Assembly: GCF_025685565.1 (NCBI RefSeq)
Contig: NZ_JAGSYE010000001.1
Location: 620,001-684,000, forward strand
Direction: 5' to 3'
DNA length: 64,000 nucleotides
Origin: Granulicella aggregans
GTDB lineage: Bacteria > Acidobacteriota > Terriglobia > Terriglobales > Acidobacteriaceae
Below, piece by piece: positions 11,071-19,673 of the stretch; the stretch's first letter is position 1; each line of letters opens with the position of its first letter. The position numbers and the translations under genes are program-made. Below the pieces are notes generated by a model that worked only from the letters and a program-made list of their open reading frames with translations, was not told the DNA's origin and ran no database searches.

Positions 11071-11315
11071 AACTCAACCTCTCCAAACTTCCCTTTGATA
11101 GGTTTCAGCTTGATGCCTGACCCGCGCAGAGGAGAGTTGAGCCAGAAGTCCGCCGCACTTTGCTTCGGCTTCGCCCGCTCAAGCCACTGTTTCTTCGACA
11201 CGATCACGACGGCGTCCTTGCCGCTCTTGGTGACCTCCTGCGGACCCTCGGTCATGGCCTTCTCGATGACTTCACTGAACTGCGCCTTAGCCTGTGCTAC
11301 TCCCCATGTACCCAT
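11067..11315 (-). CDS. Phd/YefM-like antitoxin, copy 2
   Basis: An 82-residue protein starting at ATG 11315, with GGAGG 10 bases upstream; the longer frame to 11474 overlaps the glycosidase gene and is not needed. MGTWGVAQAKAQFSEVIEKA is homologous to copy 1's start. Phd-type DNA-binding N-terminus, toxin-binding C-terminus. It overlaps its toxin by 4 bases. Two direct dyads upstream (11333-11365) are likely its own operator. Confidence 0.85.
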   Translation of the reverse strand: MGTWGVAQAKAQFSEVIEKAMTEGPQEVTKSGKDAVVIVSKKQWLERAKPKQSAADFWLNSPLRGSGIKLKPIKGKFGEVEF

Positions 11316-11332
11316 AGATATTTGCCTCCGCA

Positions 11333-11365
11333 TGACCATTCTAGTCAGAATGACCACAATAGTCA
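11333..11365 (-). promoter_or_regulatory. tandem dyad operator of second toxin-antitoxin module
   Basis: TGAC-N7-GTCA occurs twice, at 11333-11347 and 11351-11365, 18 bases apart start to start, between the glycosidase stop and the antitoxin ribosome binding site. On the sense strand both halves read TGACTA-N5-GGTCA, so they are direct repeats of a dyad. This is the arrangement expected for cooperative binding of Phd-like antitoxin dimers. Confidence 0.6.
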
Positions 11366-11367
11366 TT

Positions 11368-13944
11368 TCATGCCAGATAAATGTCCAGCATGTGGGCACC
11401 GGAACCTTCCACGATAAAGGCAAGCTGCGCTGATGATCCGGCGGCTTGGATCCTGGAGCTTTGCTCTTCGCCATCCACCAGAGTCTGCTTTGCTACCATG
11501 CCCGGCGGCAGCGGAATCGTTATCTCGAAACGCTTCGCCGAGCCGGTAAAGGCAAACTCTATCCGCTTCGTCGCAGGATCAAAGCGATACCGATAATGCG
11601 CGTAGCCGCGCGAAGCCGGATAGCGGACAGAGACGGTTGCGGTGCTTACACCTGAAGAGAGCCAACGCGGCGTTAGCTCTACACGGCTAAACGCTGCTCC
11701 CTGGTCCTGCACGCCGGCCAAGCCTTCAATGAGCGCTGCCGTTAGAGCAGCTGCCCCCCAGTTGTTGGGCATGCCAAACGAGACATCATTCCACGGAGGC
11801 AGATACATCGCCGCATCGGAGAGCGTGAGGCCCAGCACCATCCACTTGGCGTCCGTCTCTAGGCAATCGAGATCGATGGAAGCAATCGTCTTCTCCGGAT
11901 GGGGATGCGAGAAGCCCGCAACATACACGCCAACGTTCCCAAACTTCTGGTTGGCTCCGCGCCACGCAACCTGTAGCCGGTCTGGACTCGTCGGCCCGGA
12001 GCGATAGTCAAACTCCCCGTCTGCCGGTCCCCACCAATGACCTATGTTGACTCCCGCCCTGATGTACTCAGTAGAGGTGCTGCCGTCGGCATAGCGAACG
12101 GTGAGACTGCCCACAAGATCGTCGCCACCCTTGGTATGCAGCAGGTAGAAGCTTCGAGCGCTCGCGTGAACCGGGATGCTCACATGCCGCGCGAATCCTT
12201 CTGCGCTTGAGATGGCGATACACGCACGCTGCGCGTTGGCCGCTGGGTCGATCAGGTCGAAAGGCACACCTCGGAAGCTCTGCCTTCCATGCGGTACAGC
12301 GCGAAGGTCATTCTCCGGCTCACCCATCCAACCCACCACGCCAGGCCTTCCGGCTCCTGTATCGGCGTTCGCAAGATCGCGCAGATTCACTTCAGCGAAC
12401 GTTCGAGCAGGCGGCTCCGTCGCCTTACCTCGCAGTATCGCGGGAACAAAGCCATTGTGCGCCCGGGCCATGACCGCATAGCGATGCAGGATATCTACCC
12501 CATAGCTCTCAAACCCATGTTCGAACGCGCCCAGGGCGAGCTCCCCCGCAACACAGGACATCACGCCGCCATTCATGTACTCCCACTTCGCATTCTCACT
12601 CTCGAAGCCACGTTCGAACGGCGGATAGATGGAGTAGAACTCACCCGGCGAAGTCGAAGGCATCTCCTGCCGAATCCGCTGATAGGTCCGCACGATGGCC
12701 GAACATCTCTCGTCGCTCACACCGTAGTTCAGGCTGTATGCGTTCGAAAGCGAGATCTGGCGCGCAAGATCCACTCCGAGATCGAGCTTCAGCGCCGCAT
12801 CTTCCGAAGTCCAGTGAGTAAAGAACTCGCCGTTCCAGCAAAGCGCGTTCACGCGCTCTTCGATCTGGTCGGCCAGCGCGTTCATCCCTGCAACTTCACT
12901 CTCGCGACCGGCCGCATGCAGCATCTCCGCTAGTTTTCGCAGCGAGCTGACGAGGTGCGTGTTGTCGCCAAAGAAGATCCCGAAGTGCGTCTTCTTCAAA
13001 TCAATGACCATCGGATCGCCACCGACGAGATTGCTCTCACTCGCGCAAAGAAAGTCCCACGTATCGACGGTAAAACCGCGCTTCAGCAGCTTGAATTTTT
13101 CGGACCAGCGGTAAGGATCAGACGTCGCGTAGTGAACCGCACGAATCGCTGCATCCACCTTCAGGCTCATCCACGGCGTGTCGCCCGTGGTCTTCCACGC
13201 CGTGTAGATGCTTTCGATTAGATACGCTTCCACGTGATTCTCGACCGGCGCACGACGCAGGAGCAGGCGGCCATTCTCAATCCGTCGCACGAAGCCACCG
13301 TAGCCAAACCGGCGCTCCCAGTCAGTCTCTGCAGGCGTACATGGCTCGAAGTTCTCCCACACCATTCCGTCTTCGCGCTGATTCGCCATATAGAAATCGA
13401 TGCTCGACTTCACCTCGGGCCAGAAGTAACGCATGCCTTTCAGGGTGTTCGTGTTGTCCATCACCCAGGTGTTGAAACCGGTGTACAGCGCGTCGCCGTT
13501 ACGAACGGCGCTGACCGGACCATCGCTGAACATCGTCCATTCAAGGTCCTTCAGCAGGCGCCTGAACTTGCCGCCTTCGTCATCGATATCAGTCTGGCAG
13601 TCGAGCTGGAACAAGCGCCTTGAAAGCACCCGGCCCTCGGCATCTATGAGGGTGACACTGTGTGTTCCCAGCGCCCCCGCAGCCGCAAATTGAAACGATT
13701 TCGCGGCATCGCTCCGAAAGTAGACTTGATGATCGCCGTCACGGACCTCGAGCCGCCCCACAACGACTGAATTGACATGGATGTCATCCAGAGGACGAAA
13801 CGGAGATAGCGGCTCGGGTGAGAGCTTCAGCAGCTCTTCATGATTCTCAGCATTGCCCTCAGGCTTGGACGCCGAAGCAGCGTCCAGCGTCAGGCCGTAT
13901 CCGGATAGCGGCAAAGACTTCAGAAAGCTGCGCCGTGTTGTCAT
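11368..13944 (-). CDS. Tat-exported six-hairpin glycosidase-like protein
   Basis: An 858-residue protein. The N-terminus MTTRRSFLKSLPLSG carries the twin-arginine motif RRSFLK, so export in folded form is predicted. About residues 145-530 have the (alpha/alpha)6 barrel character of six-hairpin glycosidases (WPEVKSSIDFYMANQREDGM, NHVEAYLIESIYTAWKTTGD, EYMNGGVMSCVAGELALGAF). Beta-rich segments flank it and the C-terminus resembles a beta-sandwich. Specific activity is not readable; candidate acid residues lie in WENFEP and WEYMNGG. It probably hydrolyses a glycan in the periplasm or outside. The stop lies 53 bases before the downstream antitoxin start, with that gene's operator in the gap. Confidence 0.75.
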   Translation of the reverse strand: MTTRRSFLKSLPLSGYGLTLDAASASKPEGNAENHEELLKLSPEPLSPFRPLDDIHVNSVVVGRLEVRDGDHQVYFRSDAAKSFQFAAAGALGTHSVTLIDAEGRVLSRRLFQLDCQTDIDDEGGKFRRLLKDLEWTMFSDGPVSAVRNGDALYTGFNTWVMDNTNTLKGMRYFWPEVKSSIDFYMANQREDGMVWENFEPCTPAETDWERRFGYGGFVRRIENGRLLLRRAPVENHVEAYLIESIYTAWKTTGDTPWMSLKVDAAIRAVHYATSDPYRWSEKFKLLKRGFTVDTWDFLCASESNLVGGDPMVIDLKKTHFGIFFGDNTHLVSSLRKLAEMLHAAGRESEVAGMNALADQIEERVNALCWNGEFFTHWTSEDAALKLDLGVDLARQISLSNAYSLNYGVSDERCSAIVRTYQRIRQEMPSTSPGEFYSIYPPFERGFESENAKWEYMNGGVMSCVAGELALGAFEHGFESYGVDILHRYAVMARAHNGFVPAILRGKATEPPARTFAEVNLRDLANADTGAGRPGVVGWMGEPENDLRAVPHGRQSFRGVPFDLIDPAANAQRACIAISSAEGFARHVSIPVHASARSFYLLHTKGGDDLVGSLTVRYADGSTSTEYIRAGVNIGHWWGPADGEFDYRSGPTSPDRLQVAWRGANQKFGNVGVYVAGFSHPHPEKTIASIDLDCLETDAKWMVLGLTLSDAAMYLPPWNDVSFGMPNNWGAAALTAALIEGLAGVQDQGAAFSRVELTPRWLSSGVSTATVSVRYPASRGYAHYRYRFDPATKRIEFAFTGSAKRFEITIPLPPGMVAKQTLVDGEEQSSRIQAAGSSAQLAFIVEGSGAHMLDIYLA

Positions 13945-14019
13945 CGAGCCTCAGCGTCCCAGAGTGCTGGGTCTCTGAACTATAGCCTTTCGGCGGAAAC
14001 TCTCGTCCTGAAACGGACC

Positions 14020-14787
14020 CTAGTTGCCGTAGTGATGAATCACAGCACGCCGTGCGCGTCCGTGGCGATGCACCGCTGCTGTCCGCAGACGTCCCTTACC
14101 CCGCGTGCTTTCGCCGAAAGACCACGTCCGTACCGGCCCCACATCCACATGGACGAACTGCGAGACGGGATAGTACCCCACGCCCCCGGCCTCGAAGGAC
14201 TCGGCCGTGTCGCGAAGCTTCGCGGTCTGCACGCCGGGGACGCGAATGTCGATGGCCTTCGCTTCCATGTGCTGGCTGTGCTCGGCAACCCCGCTGGAGG
14301 CGCTGCCATGCCGCAGGAAGGCGTTGCTCCAGGGTGTGCGATAGCCACAGACGATGTCGATGATCCCGTTCGGCTTGCCCAGCCGCGCCATGATGGAGTG
14401 CAGCAGGTCGAACTCCTTCACGTCGTAGTGGCTGGCGTCGTCCGTCCGGTGGTCGCGCAGGAAGTGGTTCAACTGCGCCAGCGCCTCCGGGATGTAGGTG
14501 TCTCCGATGCGGTAGACCACGTCAAGGCTTTCGCCCGTATGCAGATGATGCAGATGCAGGCTGTACACCTTGCCCGCAAGAGTTGAAGAGCCCATCAACA
14601 GCGAATCTGACGGCGAAGCCCCGGCAACTGCCCCCACTGCAGGAAGCTCAACCGATTGCCCCTTCGCGCTCCCGCCTGATACAGCCAGCGAGAGAACACC
14701 GATCAGCCCCGCCATGTAGAGTCTTGTTGCAAAACGCATCCGCACGCCCCAAATTGAGTCTCGCGAATGACAAATGCAAATCGCCAT
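14020..14787 (-). CDS. DUF882/YcbK-like M15-fold periplasmic peptidase-like protein
   Basis: 255 residues from ATG 14787, which has AAAGGAG just upstream; ATG 14739 (MRFATRLYMAGL) is a possible alternative with a more typical signal peptide but a weaker site. After the signal comes the DUF882 core: LHHLHTGESLDVVYR, LNHFLRDHRTDD, IIDIVCGYRTPWSNAFLR, then HSQHMEAKAIDIRVPG and FVHVDVG. The H-x3-A-x-D and H-x-D elements match zinc ligands of M15A peptidases. Members of this family act on or bind peptidoglycan; whether this one cleaves is not known. It ends in a basic tail. Confidence 0.8.
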   Translation of the reverse strand: MAICICHSRDSIWGVRMRFATRLYMAGLIGVLSLAVSGGSAKGQSVELPAVGAVAGASPSDSLLMGSSTLAGKVYSLHLHHLHTGESLDVVYRIGDTYIPEALAQLNHFLRDHRTDDASHYDVKEFDLLHSIMARLGKPNGIIDIVCGYRTPWSNAFLRHGSASSGVAEHSQHMEAKAIDIRVPGVQTAKLRDTAESFEAGGVGYYPVSQFVHVDVGPVRTWSFGESTRGKGRLRTAAVHRHGRARRAVIHHYGN

Positions 14788-15021
14788 TCACTCCTTTCAG
14801 TTTACCGCAGCGTAACCTGGGCCAGACCTGGGGTTTGTAACACTTTCGTATGCAATCGGGTTCCCCTTCGGGAAAGCCATATTCCCCCGCAATTCGTCAA
14901 TTTTTCTTAACATCCGTGGAATCGATCGCTGCTTCGACGTTTCCCTGCATCATACGGTCTGTAGCCTGTCAGACATTCTTTCTCAATGGGACGCCCGCAG
15001 GCCGATTCAACAGGAGATTTC
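14788..15021. other. divergent intergenic region, no gene
   Basis: The gap separates the DUF882 gene from the SYLF gene, which run away from each other, so both promoters must lie here. I see no convincing -35/-10 pair and no dyad. Confidence 0.4.
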
Positions 15022-15714
15022 ATGAAAACCATCTTGTGGGCAACCACGCTCGCTGTGGCATCGGTAGCAACGATGCCGATCCATGCAGAAACCAAGCTGT
15101 CTGACCTGAACGACCGTCTCGCAGCCGCGACACAGGTTATCCATGAGATCCAGGCGACCCCCGATGGCGGCATTCCGGACGCAATCGTCAGCGACGCAAC
15201 CTGCATTGCCGTTATCCCCAGCGTCAAGAAGGCCGCCTTCATCGTTGGAGCCTCGTACGGCCAGGGTGTCGTCACCTGCCGCACGCCCAAGGGCTGGAGC
15301 GCGCCGGTGTTCATCCGTCTCGCAGGCGGAAGCGTCGGCTTCCAGATCGGCGGCCAGGCGACCGACCTCGTTCTGGTCGCGGTCAACGACAAGGGCTTCC
15401 AGGACCTTCTGAAGTCGAAGTTCAAGATTGGCGCTGACGCCGCTGCCGCAGCCGGTCCGGTTGGCCGCAACGCCGCCGCAGCCACCGACTGGAAGCTGAA
15501 CGCGGAGCTGCTCACCTACTCGCGCTCGAAGGGCCTCTTCGCCGGCATCGACCTGAACGGCGCAGTCGTCTCGCAGAATACGGAAGACACCGACGTCTTC
15601 TACGGCGGCACCGCGAAGCCGTTTGAAGAGATCCTGCATGGTGCGATCGCCGTTCCCGCGGGCGCGAAGGCCTTCGTCCGCACCGTGGCCCGTTACTTCC
15701 ACGCTGTAAAGTAA
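15022..15714 (+). CDS. SYLF/Ysc84-domain secreted lipid-binding protein
   Basis: A 230-residue protein starting at ATG 15022, preceded by CAGGAG. Signal peptide of about 24 residues (MKTILWATTLAVASVATMPIHA). The body is a SYLF (Ysc84) domain: LSDLNDRLAAATQVIHEI, CIAVIPSVKKAAFIVGASYGQG, SVGFQIGGQATDLVLVAVN, SRSKGLFAGIDLNGAVV. SYLF proteins bind acidic lipids. Cysteines in ATCIAV and VVTCRT may form a disulfide in the periplasm. It stands alone with a strong terminator after it. Confidence 0.88.
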   Translation: MKTILWATTLAVASVATMPIHAETKLSDLNDRLAAATQVIHEIQATPDGGIPDAIVSDATCIAVIPSVKKAAFIVGASYGQGVVTCRTPKGWSAPVFIRLAGGSVGFQIGGQATDLVLVAVNDKGFQDLLKSKFKIGADAAAAAGPVGRNAAAATDWKLNAELLTYSRSKGLFAGIDLNGAVVSQNTEDTDVFYGGTAKPFEEILHGAIAVPAGAKAFVRTVARYFHAVK

Positions 15715-15731
15715 TCCGGATACCATCCCCC

Positions 15732-15764
15732 AAAGGCCGCATGGGCTCAGCTCATGCGGCCTTT
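15732..15764 (+). terminator. intrinsic terminator after SYLF gene
   Basis: Perfect 12-base arms AAAGGCCGCATG (15732-15743) and CATGCGGCCTTT (15753-15764), a 9-base loop, and a short T-rich tail. Confidence 0.85.
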
Positions 15765-15815
15765 GTGCGTGGACAGGCAAGCCCGCATCAAGCGGCTTTG
15801 TGGCACCCTAGAGTC

Positions 15816-16526
15816 ATGACCTTCGATCCCATCCAGCTCCGCGTTCTGGGCGCGCTTATCGAAAAAGAGATCACGACGCCGGAGAACTATCCGCTCTCGC
15901 TGAACTCGCTGATCTCCGCCTGCAACCAGCGTTCGAGCCGCGAGCCCGTCCTCGATCTCACCGAAGATCAAGTTCGCCAGGCCGTACACTCGCTGGAAGA
16001 CATGGGGCTCGTGTCTCCTGTGCGCGACGCCCGCGTGCCCAAGTACGAGCACCGCATCCGCACCGTACTCAACCTTCGCCGCGACGAGACGGCGATCCTC
16101 TGCCTGCTTCTACTGCGAGGCCCGCAGACGCCCGGAGAGCTTCGCGGCCGCGCCGACCGCATGTACAGCTTCGACGACATTGCCGCTGTCCAGTCCACGC
16201 TGGAGCGCATGGCGAATCGCAGCGCTTCCGCGCCGGATAGCACTTCGGAGCAGTCGACGCCGTTAGTGGTTCAGCTCGCCCGCCAACCCGGCTCCCGCGA
16301 GTCGCGCTACGCGCACCTTCTTGGCGGCCCGGTCGCCTCCGCTCCGCAACCGAGCACTTCGTATGCCTCCGACCGTTCCTTCGCCGCCAAAAATTCTTCC
16401 GAAGACGAGCATCTGTCCGCGCGCATCCAAGCTTTAGAAGCGGCACTTATGGCGCTGGAGGCGCGTGTCGACGCCATGGAGAAAGCCAAGCTCGAAGATT
16501 CAACCGAAGAGCCGCCGCCAGCGTAG
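15816..16526 (+). CDS. YceH family protein (DUF480)
   Basis: A 236-residue cytosolic protein. The ATG at 15816 gives MTFDPIQLRVLGALIEKE, the family's usual beginning. Two winged-helix halves follow: TTPENYPLSLNSLISACNQRSSREPV and ETAILCLLLLRGPQTPGELRGR. The last 30 residues are a coiled coil (ARIQALEAALMALEARVDAM). Role unknown; a DNA-binding or adaptor function is inferred from the fold. Confidence 0.9.
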   Translation: MTFDPIQLRVLGALIEKEITTPENYPLSLNSLISACNQRSSREPVLDLTEDQVRQAVHSLEDMGLVSPVRDARVPKYEHRIRTVLNLRRDETAILCLLLLRGPQTPGELRGRADRMYSFDDIAAVQSTLERMANRSASAPDSTSEQSTPLVVQLARQPGSRESRYAHLLGGPVASAPQPSTSYASDRSFAAKNSSEDEHLSARIQALEAALMALEARVDAMEKAKLEDSTEEPPPA

Positions 16527-16635
16527 AATCCTGCTACTTCGTCTATGCTGGGTACGGAAGCGATCGAGAAGCGCCGCACATTGGCAGGATTCGCGCACGT
16601 ATTGAAACTCCGTGGGTACAAGGGCTCTGGCATCG

Positions 16636-19600
16636 ATGGAGAAGTATCCTGCGTTATTTGAATGGAACTCTGCCGACACGACGTCCGCCCGCATGGAGGC
16701 GCAGATGACATCCCTGCTGGAGCGGCTATCCGACGGCGTGCTAATGATCGACCGCGAGTGGAGAGTGATCTACGCCAACCCCGCGGCCATGCGCATCAGC
16801 CGGCTGCGTCCGGAAGACCTGAACTCCCGCACCCACTGGGAGCTGTATCCCGAGACCGTCGGCACCGTCATCGAGCGAATGTACCGCGACGTCATGAACG
16901 GCGGAGAAGATGCGCTGATCGTCTACTACCACGAGCCCTTTGACGTCTGGCTTGATATCCACATCTTCTCCATAAAAGAAGGCATCGCGCTGCACTATAG
17001 CGACGTTACAGGCCGTATGCGCGCAGAGCAGGCTCGCGACGAATCCATGCGCAAGCTGGAACAGGTGATGGCAGCGATCACTGACTCCGTCGTCTGCATC
17101 GACCGCGACTGGAACTGCACCTTCGCCAACGACGCCGCGCTGAAGATCCTGCAGACGGACTCCCTTATCGGTGAGAACCTCTGGACGCGCTTCCCCGGCA
17201 ACAACGAGGAACCCTTCGCCTCCAACTACCGCGCCACCATGGAGCGGCGCGTCAGCACGGAGTTCGAGGCATACTACGCCGAGCCGCTGGATATCTGGTT
17301 CCGCGTCAGTGCGCATCCCTTCGAAGACGGCATCATCATCCTTTCGAGCGACATCACCGAATGGAAGCATGCGGAAGCGCTCCGCGAAGCGGCTGCGCGA
17401 CGACTCGCCCAGGTACTGGAAGTCACGACGGACTGCGTCGTCACCCTTGATCGCAGCTGGCGGTACTCCTTCGTCAACGGCAGGGCGGCGGCACTTCTTC
17501 AGCGATTCGACCTGCTCGGGAAGAACCTCTGGGAGGAGTTTCCCGAGGCGATCCATAGCCAAGCCCCTGCCTTCTATCAACGTTGCATGGACAACGGTGT
17601 GCCCTGCGACTTTGAAGACTTCTACCCGGAGCCTTTGAATCTGTGGCTGTCGCAGCAGTGCAGACCCTACGACGACGGGATCGCAATCTTCTTCCGTGAC
17701 ACCACGGAAGAGCGCAAGTCCCGCAGCGTCTATCGCCAGCAGCGCGACCTCATCACCTTCGTCCAGCAATCGGCTCGCATCGCGTTCTGGACCCTCGAAA
17801 TCTCCACCGGCAAACTCGAGTTCGATGTCGGCTCCTACCCCGTGTATGGCCACTCGCTCTCCGCTCTCGATAACGTAGTCGCCTTCCGCGCCATCGTGCA
17901 CCCCGATGACCGAGAGGCAGTTGCCGCCACTGCCCGGCGCGCCATCGCAGCCTCTGACCTGGTGATCAACGACTTCCGCGTAATCGACGCGGAAGGAAAG
18001 GTTCGTTGGCTCGAGGCAAGGTCGCAGCGTGTTCTGGAAGACGGCCAGCCCGTGCGCCTCGGTGGCATGACCATCGACATCTCCGCCCGCAAGCAGGGCG
18101 AGCAGGCACTCGCCGCAAGCGAAGAGCGCTACCGCGTCCTCACCGAGCTCAGCCCTCAGTTCATCTGGACCGGCGCGCCAGACGGACAGATCACCTACGC
18201 GAATCAAGGCTTTCTCGACTACCTGGGCTTTACGGCCGCCGAGTTCTGCGGGACGGGGTGGTTGAACGGATTCGAACCAGAGGACCGGACCCGGGTCCAC
18301 GACACCTGGCTGGCCTCCGTCGCAACCGGGGAGCTCTTCGACATCGAAGCTCAGATCGTGAACGGCGACACACGACTCCACCGATGGTGGTGGATTCGCG
18401 CTCGCCCACTGCGGGATGCCTTTGGGAAGATCGTCAACTGGCTCGGCGTGGCAGTCGATATCCACGACCGCAAGACCGCAGTCGACGCTCTCCGCGAGAA
18501 GCAGCTCGAGACCGAACGCCAGCGGGCCGAACTGGAGACAGTCTATCGAACCGCGCCGATTGGCCTCGCACTCTTCGATCCGGTCGAGTTCCGCTACCTT
18601 CGCTTGAACGATCGCCAGGCCGAGCTCGTCGGCCTGCCCATGGACCAGATTCTGGGTCGGCAGGTCGCTGAGATCGCTCCGATTCCCGGACTCAACGAGA
18701 TGTTCTCCCAGGTTGCGCGCGGGACGCCCATCAAGAACGCTCTGATCGAAGGCGTCACCGCCGCTCGCCCTGACGAGCACCGCTACTGGAACGTCAACTA
18801 CTTTCCCGTGATGAGCAGCGACGGCACGGTGCGCGCCATCACCGCCGCCTCGCTCGAGATCACCAACCAGAAGAAGGCCGAGCTGGCGTTGATCCAAAGC
18901 GAGAAACTCGCCGCCGTGGGCCGCCTGGCCAGCTCCATCTCCCACGAGATCAATAACCCGCTCGAAGCCGTAACCAACCTGCTCTATCTGATCGCAAACG
19001 AACCCGATCTGCCCGGATCGGCAGTCCCCTTCGTTGAAACGGCGCAGAGCGAGCTCGCGCGCGTCTCAGAGATCGCCCGCCAGGCCCTGCGCTTCCATCG
19101 CCAGGCGGTGAGCGCGACATGGGTCACTGCGGAGTCTTTGGTCGGTGCCGTCCTGAATCTCTATCGCGGTCGTCTTGTGAACTCGAACATCGTGATCGAC
19201 GCCAGCTACCGGACCCAGACCCCGGTCCTCTGTTTTGAAAACGATATACGGCAGGTCCTGACCAACCTTATCGCCAACGCCATCGACGCGATGCGTCTCG
19301 GCGGCCGACTGATTGTGCGGGCTCACGACGCAACCAGCTACTCGGCGGAACACCCGGAGGGAAGGCGAGGCCTGCGCATCGCGATAGCCGATACCGGACA
19401 CGGCATGCCCGGAAAAGTCCTCGAGCGCATCTTCGAACCCTTCTACACTACCAAGGCGCTGAACGGCACGGGGCTGGGCCTCTGGATCTCCCACGGCATC
19501 ATCGAGCGACATGGAGGCCAGCTCCGAATCCGCAGCAGCGAAGATATCGGCCACCGTGGAACCGTCGCCATCATCTTTCTGCCTCATCTCAGCGCCGAGA

Positions 19601-19644
19601 GCGATAGCCCCACTCTCTCCTCGGACCATCCGTTCTCCAGCTGA
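16636..19644 (+). CDS. soluble hybrid-free histidine kinase with six PAS domains
   Basis: About 1002 residues from ATG 16636 (GTG 16612 is possible). No membrane segment is seen, so it senses inside the cell. Three N-terminal PAS domains of one kind are tandem repeats, each with SVVCIDRDW or CVVTLDRSW-type openings and W-x-x-FPE/YPE-like cores. Three further PAS/PAC domains follow (about 370-485, 495-620, 635-745). The kinase core has the phospho-acceptor H770 in SISHEINNPLEAV, an N box (NLIANAIDAM), and G boxes (ADTGHGMPG, GTGLGLWIS). No receiver domain is fused and no response regulator gene adjoins it. It is an orphan kinase, and the signal is unknown. Confidence 0.88.
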   Translation: MEKYPALFEWNSADTTSARMEAQMTSLLERLSDGVLMIDREWRVIYANPAAMRISRLRPEDLNSRTHWELYPETVGTVIERMYRDVMNGGEDALIVYYHEPFDVWLDIHIFSIKEGIALHYSDVTGRMRAEQARDESMRKLEQVMAAITDSVVCIDRDWNCTFANDAALKILQTDSLIGENLWTRFPGNNEEPFASNYRATMERRVSTEFEAYYAEPLDIWFRVSAHPFEDGIIILSSDITEWKHAEALREAAARRLAQVLEVTTDCVVTLDRSWRYSFVNGRAAALLQRFDLLGKNLWEEFPEAIHSQAPAFYQRCMDNGVPCDFEDFYPEPLNLWLSQQCRPYDDGIAIFFRDTTEERKSRSVYRQQRDLITFVQQSARIAFWTLEISTGKLEFDVGSYPVYGHSLSALDNVVAFRAIVHPDDREAVAATARRAIAASDLVINDFRVIDAEGKVRWLEARSQRVLEDGQPVRLGGMTIDISARKQGEQALAASEERYRVLTELSPQFIWTGAPDGQITYANQGFLDYLGFTAAEFCGTGWLNGFEPEDRTRVHDTWLASVATGELFDIEAQIVNGDTRLHRWWWIRARPLRDAFGKIVNWLGVAVDIHDRKTAVDALREKQLETERQRAELETVYRTAPIGLALFDPVEFRYLRLNDRQAELVGLPMDQILGRQVAEIAPIPGLNEMFSQVARGTPIKNALIEGVTAARPDEHRYWNVNYFPVMSSDGTVRAITAASLEITNQKKAELALIQSEKLAAVGRLASSISHEINNPLEAVTNLLYLIANEPDLPGSAVPFVETAQSELARVSEIARQALRFHRQAVSATWVTAESLVGAVLNLYRGRLVNSNIVIDASYRTQTPVLCFENDIRQVLTNLIANAIDAMRLGGRLIVRAHDATSYSAEHPEGRRGLRIAIADTGHGMPGKVLERIFEPFYTTKALNGTGLGLWISHGIIERHGGQLRIRSSEDIGHRGTVAIIFLPHLSAESDSPTLSSDHPFSS

Positions 19645-19673
19645 CGCCGTCGAGCGGCCTGATCGCAGCCGCG

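Noticed and set aside
16741..18945. 734-codon open frame antisense to the histidine kinase
   Set aside because: Shadow of the kinase gene; no ribosome site and no recognisable domain.
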